From Candidatus Harrisonbacteria bacterium (GTDB lineage Bacteria; Patescibacteriota; Minisyncoccia; UBA6257; UBA11618), in assembly GCA_023244865.1 (NCBI GenBank), contig JAHFLM010000038.1:1-8275 (forward strand): a stretch of 8,275 bases of DNA, written 5' to 3'. Below are positions 1-6,098 of the stretch, piece by piece. The translations under genes were made by a program, and so were the position numbers. The stretch's first letter is position 1, and each line of letters starts with the position of its first letter. Under the pieces are notes generated by a model. That model ran no database searches. It was not told the DNA's origin and worked only from the letters and a program-made list of their open reading frames with translations.

Positions 1-479
1 ACACTTATTTGGTGTCGCTCCATTGTGAGGAAAGACAGGTTGGGCTACTAATCCATTCCGAAAGCCCGATTTATGACTTAATGTTGGCGGCTGATGGAAT
101 CATAGATGATGCTGAGTATATTCGAGCATTGCAAGAAAAAATCAGTATCACTAAACTTGAGCATAGTAAGTTGGGTGAAAAAGTCGGCGACTACTCATAC
201 AAATTCCTGACTCAGATGGTCCTACTCGAAATTGCCAAACGTCAAGGAAAAATTCGGCAATCTAGCCAAGAAGACGATTTGGCTGAAGTACTTAGTGCGG
301 AGCTTGGCGGTCGAGGGGTAAGGGTCATTGAGGTAATCCATTTTTATCCCAGACTCATACCGGTTGATTACAGCGAAAGCAAAGACGGGCTCATGAAAGA
401 AATGGGCTTTGTGAGAGAAGAAAAAGAAGCCTCGAAAAATGACGGGGCGGACACCCTTAATGGTTCGGAACTCGAGTAA
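1..479 (+). CDS. Hypothetical protein, 3' part (5' end probably outside window)
   Basis: The frame is open from the window edge to a TAA at 477-479, giving about 157 residues. The first possible starts (TTG at 9, GTG at 12) have no ribosome binding site in the few bases available, so I treat this as the C-terminal part of a longer gene. The protein looks soluble, with no membrane segment. It has a mixed helical middle (DDAEYIRALQEKI, then YKFLTQMVLLEIAKRQ), a short hydrophobic beta-like stretch (VRVIEVIHFYP), and a charged, probably disordered tail from about residue 135. The order of a hydrophobic strand, then VDYSES, then a helix ending in Gly vaguely recalls the C-terminal region of some bacterial patatin-like phospholipases. 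That is a weak resemblance, no catalytic motif is visible, and I assign no function. A strong terminator follows 16 bases after the stop. Confidence 0.6.
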   Translation, partial: TYLVSLHCEERQVGLLIHSESPIYDLMLAADGIIDDAEYIRALQEKISITKLEHSKLGEKVGDYSYKFLTQMVLLEIAKRQGKIRQSSQEDDLAEVLSAELGGRGVRVIEVIHFYPRLIPVDYSESKDGLMKEMGFVREEKEASKNDGADTLNGSELE

Positions 480-495
480 TTGAAATTTATAAAAC

Positions 496-532
496 AAACC
501 CGCGTTGCGAGAGGCAACGCGGGTTTTTTATT
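496..532. terminator. Bidirectional intrinsic terminator between convergent genes
   Basis: A perfect 13-bp stem (AAACCCGCGTTGC at 496-508 with GCAACGCGGGTTT at 514-526) closes a 5-base loop GAGAG and runs into T6 at 524-529. Read on the minus strand, the same stem is followed by a T-rich stretch (TTTGTTTTAT), so it can also end the convergent gene at 540-1175. Confidence 0.93.
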
Positions 533-539
533 GGAACAA

Positions 540-1175
540 TTATTCTTGAGGAACGAGATTAATCACGGTAGCTCTTTCTCGATTACGCCAATAGGCGGCT
601 TCGGCTTTTAGATCTGGTAAATAATGCGACAAAAACTCATGAGTCGTAATATGAATTACCGAGCTAACAAAATAAGCGAGACCAACACCAAAACTAGCTT
701 TTTCATAATCTGAATTTTGTGGATCATCACAAGAATCAAGAAAAGCTTGGGAACTTGTTTCCAACTCTAGAGCTAGTCTTAATGCTTCTTCTTGTTGAGC
801 CTCAGTGTTAGTTAAATAAATAAAGAAATTCCGAAAATTAGTGTCAACTAAATTTCTAAAAGTGTGCGCGGCTTTGACTTGATGCAAAACATTGAAGAGC
901 CAAAGTTGTTTCAAGGTTGTCGTATTATGCATGACTCCCCTATGAATCACTAATTCATTAAAAATTTCTCTGAATTTTTTATTCAAAAAAGAAGCTAAAG
1001 ATGCCCCGTCATGATTAATTAAAAAATCTTGAAATTCAGCGATGGCTATAATTTGAGGATTAATCTTTTTCTCAAGGAGATCGCAATCAATAACTAATTT
1101 AATCTTCCAGATTAATACTGAACTAAGAGTAAGCAAATAAACGGCGATTGAGCACTCAAGAATGTTGAGCCACAT
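540..1175 (-). CDS. Hypothetical membrane-anchored helical protein (211 aa)
   Basis: ATG at 1175-1173 is preceded by AGAGGAGGT (plus-strand 1181-1189), six bases from the AGGAGG core, so the start is well supported; the stop is TAA. Residues about 5-27 form one hydrophobic segment flanked by Trp, Lys and Asp, best read as an uncleaved N-terminal anchor. The rest (about 28-211) is predicted soluble and mostly helical, with many Phe, Leu, His and Asn, and two Cys (C31 near the anchor and a Cys in SCDDPQNSD). A second moderately hydrophobic stretch (GVGLAYFVSSVIHI, about 163-176) could pack against the membrane but carries His residues and is short. I recognise no family or catalytic motif. The gene is AT-rich, stands alone between a shared terminator and a divergent promoter region, and is probably monocistronic. 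Confidence 0.8.
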   Translation of the reverse strand: MWLNILECSIAVYLLTLSSVLIWKIKLVIDCDLLEKKINPQIIAIAEFQDFLINHDGASLASFLNKKFREIFNELVIHRGVMHNTTTLKQLWLFNVLHQVKAAHTFRNLVDTNFRNFFIYLTNTEAQQEEALRLALELETSSQAFLDSCDDPQNSDYEKASFGVGLAYFVSSVIHITTHEFLSHYLPDLKAEAAYWRNRERATVINLVPQE

Positions 1176-1180
1176 GACCT

Positions 1181-1189
1181 ACCTCCTCT
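1181..1189 (-). promoter_or_regulatory. Ribosome binding site of the 211-aa gene
   Basis: The minus strand reads AGAGGAGGT, a full match to the anti-16S Shine-Dalgarno core, six bases from ATG. It fixes the start of the 211-residue protein. Confidence 0.88.
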
Positions 1190-1247
1190 AAGAAAGAAAC
1201 GAAAAGGAATCAAAAAGTTTGTCTATTTTGAAAGGGCTTTATTTAAA

Positions 1248-1272
1248 TTACTCCTCTATAAATAAAGAGTAA
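1248..1272. repeat. Inverted repeat in the leader of the 211-aa gene
   Basis: TTACTC at 1248-1253 and GAGTAA at 1267-1272 are perfect inverted arms around a 13-base AT-rich spacer. On the minus strand it lies about 70 bases upstream of the 211-residue start and contains a GAGGAG with no start codon after it. A weak minus-strand promoter may overlap it (TTTACT, 17 bases, TAATTT), but neither hexamer is good. The function is unknown; it may be an operator or chance. Confidence 0.4.
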
Positions 1273-1349
1273 ACCCCATTGGATAAATTCTCATCTAACG
1301 GAATGAACCCCAACCTCTCGTTTCACTCGAGGTGACAGGAGATATGACA

Positions 1350-1364
1350 AAATACTAGGTATTT
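1350..1364. promoter_or_regulatory. Palindrome just upstream of the -35 box, possible operator
   Basis: AAATAC-TAG-GTATTT is a 15-bp dyad with perfect 6-bp arms. It ends nine bases before the TTGACA of the plus-strand promoter, in the divergent region between the 211-aa and 190-aa genes. The position suits an activator or a shared operator. That role is inferred from position and symmetry only. Confidence 0.4.
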
Positions 1365-1373
1365 ATAGTTAAT

Positions 1374-1403
1374 TTGACATTTATAGGTTTTTTATGCTAT
1401 AAT
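1374..1403 (+). promoter_or_regulatory. Consensus sigma70-type promoter with extended -10
   Basis: The -35 is TTGACA at 1374-1379 and the -10 is TATAAT at 1398-1403, with an 18-base spacer and an extended -10 TGC at 1395-1397. Both hexamers are perfect, so this should be a strong vegetative promoter. It points at the 190-residue membrane protein gene; the predicted transcription start is near 1410. Confidence 0.9.
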
Positions 1404-1414
1404 ATAAGAAGTGC

Positions 1415-1434
1415 GGGTGGAATGTTTTCCATCC
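1415..1434 (+). other. Hairpin at the predicted 5' end of the mRNA
   Basis: GGGTGGAA (1415-1422) pairs with TTCCATCC (1427-1434) around a TGTT loop: 8 bp including one G-U pair. It starts about five bases after the predicted transcription start, the typical place for a 5' stabilising hairpin or a structured leader. The ribosome binding site is about 30 bases further on and not in this stem. Confidence 0.55.
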
Positions 1435-1474
1435 TTTGAATAAGATTCGAAACTGCATTAGCAAAGGAAATGCC

Positions 1475-2047
1475 ATGAGTGACAGCGTCTTCAGTGCCCT
1501 TATGATCCTCGGATCGATCCTTTTGATGTGTATCTGGAGTATGTGCGGGAGTTTTCTCACGGAGGATCGGCTCAAGCCCAACTGGATGAACCGGTTATTC
1601 CTCGGGAACGTCGTCCTCCTCTTCCTGTCTCTACTTGTGGGAGCAGGCATCGAAAAGAGGTATGGCCACGAGTCTTTCCAAGACTTCAGCTTCTGGTACA
1701 TGCATGCCGGGCCGCCGGTTTGGATGTTCGCTATCCTTTGGGTAGCCATCTTGTGTGATGCTTGGAAAAAATGGCTTGAGGTTGCCAAGGATGGCTTCGG
1801 TAGTGATGATTCTTGGCGTAGTGTCCACCGAGGATGCTTGCCAATGAATGGTCAGATCTCTCCCGACATCCTTGGTCGCCATACAGAAATAAGCCAACGA
1901 CCGCTGTCGGGGGTAGTGGTGACAGACGACTTGGAGATCGGCGCGGAATTCGACGCCTCTTTCGAGACGGACGATGGAAATGACAGCCTTCGCGCAGAAG
2001 CTGAAATCTTCACGCCGATCGGTGCCGCCGCTGATACATCACGGTAG
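1475..2047 (+). CDS. Small multi-pass membrane protein of unknown function (190 aa)
   Basis: I start at ATG 1475 because AAGGA lies six bases upstream (1464-1468); the longer frame from TTG at 1436 has no such site and would overlap the leader. The stop is TAG. Three hydrophobic segments are visible at about 5-27, 38-58 and 76-98, the last ending in a Lys/Trp-rich interface (DAWKKW). Residues about 100-190 form a hydrophilic tail that is acidic in its second half (TDDLEIGAEF, ETDDGND) and looks disordered or loosely folded. I recognise no family. Sampled 60-base lines run about 55-58% GC, against about 28-45% in the 211-aa gene next door, with many G/C third positions. This suggests a different evolutionary source or different codon selection. 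It is monocistronic, with its own strong promoter and terminator. Confidence 0.75.
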   Translation: MSDSVFSALMILGSILLMCIWSMCGSFLTEDRLKPNWMNRLFLGNVVLLFLSLLVGAGIEKRYGHESFQDFSFWYMHAGPPVWMFAILWVAILCDAWKKWLEVAKDGFGSDDSWRSVHRGCLPMNGQISPDILGRHTEISQRPLSGVVVTDDLEIGAEFDASFETDDGNDSLRAEAEIFTPIGAAADTSR

Positions 2048-2098
2048 AGATGGCGGGTAACTTCCCCCCCTCTCATCGACAAATAAGGAGAAAATAAA

Positions 2099-2135
2099 AA
2101 ACCCTCGTTCCATTGGAACGAGGGTTTGTTTTTTT
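2099..2135. terminator. Bidirectional intrinsic terminator
   Basis: AAACCCTCGTTCC (2099-2111) pairs with GGAACGAGGGTTT (2115-2127) around a 3-5 base loop, followed by GT7 to 2135. On the minus strand the stem is followed by TTTTATTTTC, so it can also end the convergent 661-aa gene, whose stop codon lies 18 bases to the right of the T-tract. Confidence 0.93.
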
Positions 2136-2152
2136 ACTCACAAATTAATTTT

Positions 2153-4138
2153 CTAGAAAGAACCTGAGGCGGAAGCCTTCAAAAATGATTCGAAAACTTT
2201 TCGATTCACTAAAGTATCATCGCTCTTAGGAGCGGTGTAGAAGGTAGTGTCGCGAGCGACGATTCTACCATCTCTCGATTGAATATCGAGCACACCCACA
2301 CCCGTATCGAGATGCTTCAATAAATGCGTTTCAAAACCACTCTTTTCCTTAATAGTACCAAGCTGCATTTCAATTCTCTCACCCACTCTACCCTGCCATT
2401 GATACTTACTTAAGGCTAAAGCCACGTGGAAGTTGGCCGAAATGACCAAATTGGATCCACTAGCAAAACCTAAAGTTTGTTCAGGCCGCGCAGAATAAGT
2501 TAGAGCTCGACCCATGTACGGGTGAACGACTTGCAACTTAACACCAGAAGGTAAGGCTAAAGGCTCATCTTCTTTCACTCGTAAAACCTTACGAATCACT
2601 AAACTGCTCAAATCTGAGTAATTCAAATTAAATCCTGGAACAAACTCTTTCAAAATTCCCGAGATCTCTTCACGCAATCTTTCGATCAAGGATTTTCTGA
2701 AAGTATTAAGCGGATTAACACCAGCCTCTTGAATCCAGCAACAATGATTACCTGGGATGTAAATGAATTGCACCAAGGCTTCGTTGATTAAATTAAGAAT
2801 CTCGCTGTGCTTTGGCTTTTTAGCTGCAAATCTAGCCGCGAGACGTGCTCGGAAAACTTTGAGCATGACTTCGGAAACCAGATAAGCGGCATAATCTTCC
2901 TGCACAGTATTATTAATACCGTCAATAATCTCACCCTTAACAAGCAAATTGTGCTTAGTACCTTCGACAAAGTCGCCAGCACCAACCAAATAATTAATAT
3001 CTCGCTCAAGAATGATCTGTGGTACCACCTTCACAAACCAATTAACCTTGGTGTGCACGCAACCAGCGTGCAAGCAGCCAAAGCTAAGAAATCTGTTATT
3101 AATCAAACCAGTTTGATCAAAATTATAAGTCAAAGAATTTTTTAGCCAAATAGGATCAAAGTCGAACTTACCAGAGGTCTCATCGTGAATCAGGCCAGGC
3201 CAAATCTTTGAAGCGGCCGAGCCCTTTAAATCTTTCAGAGCTTCTCTAACAGAAGGTCTGGTTCGGTTAATCCGACGGGCGATTTGCCCAACAGTTAAAG
3301 CGCCTTCGTTCTTAAGAACTTTGACAACTTTTTTCTGATTAGCACTTGTTCCCGGAGGAGAACTGATACCATCTCTCTCATCAACTAAAAGATCATTAAA
3401 ACTAATCGACTTGGTCGTTACTACTCCAGAATCCTCACAGGTCAAAATGGTTAAGCCTACCTGACTTTCCGTACCCACCTTGGTCTGCCACAAGTGACAG
3501 AGAGCTGGAATAGAAAAGAATGGTAAAGCAGATTCACCACCACCTGGCTTCTGAATATCTGAAGCAAAGCAACCAATACCAGCTAAAGTAATATCATCAC
3601 CTTGAGGAATACGTGACCAGTCATCAAGCACTCGTTGAATAGCGGTACTTTGATACTTGCCGCGCATCCAGGTCGCTTTTTCTGGAGTAAGAATCGCTAA
3701 TTTTCTACCTTTAATCCGCAAGTCAAAAACCGCGTTACCATGATTTTCATGAACAATGTCGTGACGGCGCTTACTAGCTAAGCGAGCGGCAATCAAATTA
3801 CCCAACTGACCATCGTAAGCAGGACTCGTCACAATAAAAATCTTTGTATTCTTACTAGCTTCAGGACTCTTGATAGTTGGAAAATTCTTACTCAAGAAAT
3901 CCACAGCTTCATCAACGAAATCTTCTTCAAACTTACTTTTTTCATCTCGTTTCACAAATCTTTTTAAGCCAACCTTAATATCGGCGTTCATTGCCGAAAC
4001 AGAAGTTAAACCACCAGCTAAAACCACAAAATGACAACCTTCTTTTTCAATTAACTGTGCGGCGAGCTTCAGAAGTCCTAGACGAAAGCCAGGACTGCCA
4101 AAATCGAGCCGCGAAAGTAAAGCGACTTTCGTAGCCAT
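2153..4138 (-). CDS. Metallophosphoesterase-like protein with central winged helix (661 aa)
   Basis: ATG at 4138-4136 follows a perfect AGGAGG six bases upstream; the stop is TAG. Three parts can be read. Residues 1-230 look like a degenerate calcineurin-like phosphoesterase fold: a strand then LDFG near the start, VVLAGGLTS (38-46) where GD is expected, TSPAYD (104-109) where GNHD is expected, and LAGIGCFASD (185-194). Residues about 267-305 match a winged helix-turn-helix (LTVGQIARRINRTRPSVREA). Residues 345-640 carry the recognisable phosphoesterase motifs: FGCLHAG (353-359), GAGDFVEG (386-393), PGNHCCW (462-468), VVHP (537-540) and SANFHVA (567-573). In the family these motifs bind two metals. 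Here the first Asp is Cys355, and the first His of the usual GHxH is Asn569. No membrane segment is visible, so it is probably cytoplasmic. A nuclease or phosphodiesterase role, perhaps guided by the HTH, is plausible but unproven. Confidence 0.8.
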   Translation of the reverse strand: MATKVALLSRLDFGSPGFRLGLLKLAAQLIEKEGCHFVVLAGGLTSVSAMNADIKVGLKRFVKRDEKSKFEEDFVDEAVDFLSKNFPTIKSPEASKNTKIFIVTSPAYDGQLGNLIAARLASKRRHDIVHENHGNAVFDLRIKGRKLAILTPEKATWMRGKYQSTAIQRVLDDWSRIPQGDDITLAGIGCFASDIQKPGGGESALPFFSIPALCHLWQTKVGTESQVGLTILTCEDSGVVTTKSISFNDLLVDERDGISSPPGTSANQKKVVKVLKNEGALTVGQIARRINRTRPSVREALKDLKGSAASKIWPGLIHDETSGKFDFDPIWLKNSLTYNFDQTGLINNRFLSFGCLHAGCVHTKVNWFVKVVPQIILERDINYLVGAGDFVEGTKHNLLVKGEIIDGINNTVQEDYAAYLVSEVMLKVFRARLAARFAAKKPKHSEILNLINEALVQFIYIPGNHCCWIQEAGVNPLNTFRKSLIERLREEISGILKEFVPGFNLNYSDLSSLVIRKVLRVKEDEPLALPSGVKLQVVHPYMGRALTYSARPEQTLGFASGSNLVISANFHVALALSKYQWQGRVGERIEMQLGTIKEKSGFETHLLKHLDTGVGVLDIQSRDGRIVARDTTFYTAPKSDDTLVNRKVFESFLKASASGSF

Positions 4139-4143
4139 TGCAG

Positions 4144-4152
4144 ACCTCCTTT
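4144..4152 (-). promoter_or_regulatory. Ribosome binding site of the metallophosphoesterase-like gene
   Basis: The minus strand reads AAAGGAGGT, with the AGGAGG core six bases from ATG. A leader hairpin (4153-4181) abuts its 5' side. Confidence 0.88.
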
Positions 4153-4181
4153 GGTAAGCCGTAGTTTCAACGTAGGCTACC
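4153..4181 (-). other. Leader hairpin abutting the Shine-Dalgarno sequence
   Basis: On the minus strand GGTAGCC (4181-4175) pairs with GGC-T-TACC (4160-4153): seven base pairs with a single bulged base and a 14-base loop. The 3' arm ends exactly where AAAGGAGGT begins, so folding could influence ribosome access to the 661-aa gene. No known riboswitch class was recognised. Confidence 0.45.
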
Positions 4182-4217
4182 TTTTTGCTTTCGGAATTAA
4201 ACTAGGTCCACCTCTGC

Positions 4218-4256
4218 ACCCAGTATAGATTCCGGCCGCCTCGAGGGCGACTGGGT
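4218..4256 (-). other. Stacked two-helix structure in the 661-aa gene leader
   Basis: Perfect 7-bp arms ACCCAGT (4218-4224) and ACTGGGT (4250-4256) enclose an inner hairpin CGCC-TCGAG-GGCG (4237-4249). The inner stem lies directly next to one outer arm, leaving a 12-base bulge on the other side (4225-4236). The two helices could stack coaxially. It sits 80-118 bases upstream of the 661-aa start, in a GC-rich island within AT-rich surroundings. It is a candidate structured leader RNA or DNA operator; the class is not recognised. Confidence 0.45.
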
Positions 4257-4291
4257 TTCGGGATTAAATTTTCAATCTAACAACTGAATCA

Positions 4292-4320
4292 AAATTACCA
4301 GTCAGAAGCCTCAAAGGCAA
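4292..4320 (-). promoter_or_regulatory. Possible promoter for the metallophosphoesterase-like gene
   Basis: The minus strand reads TTGCCT (4320-4315), a 17-base spacer, then TAATTT (4297-4292) preceded by TGG, an extended -10 element. The hexamers are only moderate. If used, the leader would be about 145 bases and include both structured elements. An alternative of similar quality is TTGATT with TTTAAT slightly downstream. Confidence 0.35.
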
Positions 4321-4374
4321 TATTTACATTTATTAAAAATGGCGTGTTGTGGGGGTAAAAAACAATTAAATAAA

Positions 4375-4405
4375 AAAGCCCCGCACGTATTTCGTGCGGG
4401 GCTTT
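4375..4405 (-). terminator. Intrinsic terminator of the SPFH operon
   Basis: A perfect 13-bp stem (AAAGCCCCGCACG at 4375-4387 with CGTGCGGGGCTTT at 4393-4405) closes a 5-base loop. On the minus strand it runs into TTTTTT then ATTTAATTGTTTTTT, a strong U-tract, about 46 bases after the stop of the second SPFH gene. On the plus strand the tail is only TTT followed by GG, so it is mainly minus-directed. Confidence 0.93.
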
Positions 4406-4420
4406 GGTATTAATACCAAA
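4403..4420. repeat. Perfect 18-bp palindrome overlapping the terminator
   Basis: TTTGGTATTAATACCAAA is its own reverse complement. Its first three bases are the last three of the terminator stem, so in minus-strand RNA it forms a 7-bp hairpin with a TTAA loop directly before the terminator, competing for the shared AAA. As DNA it could be a dimer binding site. Confidence 0.6.
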
Positions 4421-4451
4421 CTTTCAAAAAACTAAATTTCTTTACTTTACT

Positions 4452-6014
4452 TTACTTTTCCGATGAACTCATTGGTACCGGAATTGGTGGAAGCGGCTTA
4501 GTAACCGGTTCCTTAGGTGCCCTTTCAGGATCAAACCGCCACTTAGACGGGACAACCGACTGTTGCTTCTCGGTTACCCCGAAAGCGCGTAATAGTTCCA
4601 AACTAGGCAGAGCGCCAGCGAGTGGCGAAGAGCCAGGCATAGAGCCTTCGGTTGTCATAATGACCGTTTTGGGCACCTTAAGAGTCTTCAGGGCCTCGGT
4701 GACCATTTCGATTTCTTCTAATTGAATTCCAAGTAGCGTTCTTTCATAATCCGAAGCCGCTCCGGCCATGGCGAGCATCTGCTCTTTAGCGGTGGCTAGA
4801 ATTTCGGCTGCCTTTTGCTCATTCTCAGCAATCTGTGCCTTAGTTTCAGCGATATCTCTCAGAACACCGCTCACCTCGGCTTTGACGGTGACCACCTTAA
4901 CTTTGGTTTGACCTTGGACTTGCGCCAATTTCTTACCAATCGTAGCCACTTCTTGCTTCTGTTGAGCGCCAATAACCATCTTGGCCTTAATCTCGTTCGC
5001 CTTCCACTCGGTTTCGGCTACCTTACGATCACCTTCGGCGATCGTTTGCAAACGCTGTTGAGCGTTCTTAATAGCTTCAGCCTTGTTCTGCTCAGCCTCT
5101 AAAATATATTTCTTTTTCTCGTCAAACTTTTTCGTAGTTTCAGCATCATAATCGGTCGCTGAAATACTAAATTGCAGAATCTTGATACCGTAACCAATCA
5201 AAGGTGAAAGAACCGTAACAATAGGCTTACCATCTTTATCTCGGACGATTTCAGCCGCCAAGACGGTATCTGTACCCTCTACGCTCTTTTCACCCACCAC
5301 CTTACTCGGCTGATGCACAGAAACACTACCAGGAGAACTTGTCTCCCTAACTGGAGTTTCACCTTCCTTAGGCGCTTCCGCATTAACAACTGAATTTTTT
5401 TCGGCTTGAGTGAGTAAGTCCGTCACTGAATCCTTCCGACGAATCGTTACTTTTTGCATCTTGAAGAAGCCATCTTTTAACTGATCGTAAACCACTTGAT
5501 AAAATTCAGCTTTACGAGTCGCCTGATTTTCAGTCGACGACATAATAGCTCCAGAACGAGAAATGCAGTCACGACCGTGAGAACGAATCGCGAGAATCGC
5601 ATTTTCTGGACCACGAAATTGCCGGTGAAAATTACGCTGACCTGCAATCACAAGATTTTTCTCTTCAGGCGTCTCTTTACCGGTCAATTTTGGAAGAACG
5701 GCACGACAATACCAATCGATATCCGCCTTACCACCATCGTTGAAGGGTGCGAGAGCGCTGTCATCGTTCGGAGATTCCGGAATCGATTTCTTTGTACAAA
5801 ACACTTCCATCATTTCCGGATAGGTGGTCACCTTGGCGAAGCCACGGTAGTACCACCCCGGTTCGTTAACCACTTCGACATAGCCGTTCATTGACTGAAC
5901 GATTTGCCAAGTATGAAGGTCGTTTTTCCCGACCAGGGTCTCGACGGCAAGTAAGCACACGACGGCGGCCAAAGCCACACGTCCAAACCACTTGAGAAGC
6001 TTTGCCTTATTCAT
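4452..6014 (-). CDS. SPFH/band 7 domain membrane protein, second of tandem pair (520 aa)
   Basis: ATG at 6014-6012 is the only start in reach; the upstream AAAGGAA (plus 6027-6032) is rather far, about 12-13 bases. The stop is TAA. Residues 1-12 are basic (four Lys/Arg) and precede a single hydrophobic anchor at about 10-28, which predicts N-in with the bulk outside the cytoplasm, as in HflK/HflC. An SPFH-like domain follows from about 34 to 295, broken by a Ser/Pro/Glu-rich insert at about 205-255 that the upstream paralogue largely lacks. Shared marks are SGAIMSS (154-160), AEFYQVV.DQL (169-179), LSPLIGYGI (269-277) and a YD..TT..FD block at 289-298. Residues about 295-440 are a long Ala/Glu/Lys/Gln coiled coil, and the tail is Pro-rich (LPPIPVP). 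Three Cys (73, 103, 150) lie in the predicted external part. Likely role: hetero-oligomeric membrane scaffold with the neighbouring paralogue. Confidence 0.82.
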   Translation of the reverse strand: MNKAKLLKWFGRVALAAVVCLLAVETLVGKNDLHTWQIVQSMNGYVEVVNEPGWYYRGFAKVTTYPEMMEVFCTKKSIPESPNDDSALAPFNDGGKADIDWYCRAVLPKLTGKETPEEKNLVIAGQRNFHRQFRGPENAILAIRSHGRDCISRSGAIMSSTENQATRKAEFYQVVYDQLKDGFFKMQKVTIRRKDSVTDLLTQAEKNSVVNAEAPKEGETPVRETSSPGSVSVHQPSKVVGEKSVEGTDTVLAAEIVRDKDGKPIVTVLSPLIGYGIKILQFSISATDYDAETTKKFDEKKKYILEAEQNKAEAIKNAQQRLQTIAEGDRKVAETEWKANEIKAKMVIGAQQKQEVATIGKKLAQVQGQTKVKVVTVKAEVSGVLRDIAETKAQIAENEQKAAEILATAKEQMLAMAGAASDYERTLLGIQLEEIEMVTEALKTLKVPKTVIMTTEGSMPGSSPLAGALPSLELLRAFGVTEKQQSVVPSKWRFDPERAPKEPVTKPLPPIPVPMSSSEK

Positions 6015-6035
6015 GATGAATGAGGTTCCTTTCAG

Positions 6036-6059
6036 AAAAGGCTGCCTAATAGGCTAGCC
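6036..6059 (-). other. Hairpin between the two SPFH genes
   Basis: On the minus strand GGCT-AG-CCTATTAGG-C-AGCC forms two short stems (GGCT/AGCC and CCTA/TAGG) with a small internal loop, followed by TTTTC. It lies in the 84-base gap between the paralogues, just upstream of the ribosome binding site. It is too weak to be a confident terminator and may be an RNA processing or attenuation site. Confidence 0.35.
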
Positions 6060-6098
6060 CGAGAGTTGTGAGGGAATCCAGAGAAAAAACGAACTCAG

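Larger units (their letters stand above)
4139..4451. other. Intergenic region between the 661-aa and SPFH genes
   Basis: These 313 bases hold no credible coding frame. From right to left they contain a palindrome, the terminator of the SPFH operon, a weak promoter candidate, a GC-rich stacked hairpin, and a second hairpin next to the ribosome binding site of the 661-aa gene. A near-direct repeat is also visible: TTTCGGAATTAAA near 4190 and TTTCGGGATTAAA near 4256, 12 of 13 identical, probably chance. A TTTACTTTACTTTAC tract lies at the 3' end of the SPFH gene. Confidence 0.7.

Noticed and set aside
1436..1474. TTG start giving 13 extra residues on the 190-aa protein
   Set aside because: No ribosome binding site precedes it, while AAGGA is correctly spaced before ATG 1475.
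2085..2090. AAGGAG after the 190-aa gene as the start of a further small gene
   Set aside because: No start codon follows before the terminator at 2099-2135.
2807..3145. Plus-strand open frame of 112 codons inside the phosphoesterase-like gene
   Set aside because: Antisense to conserved motifs of the 661-aa protein and lacks its own ribosome binding site and promoter.
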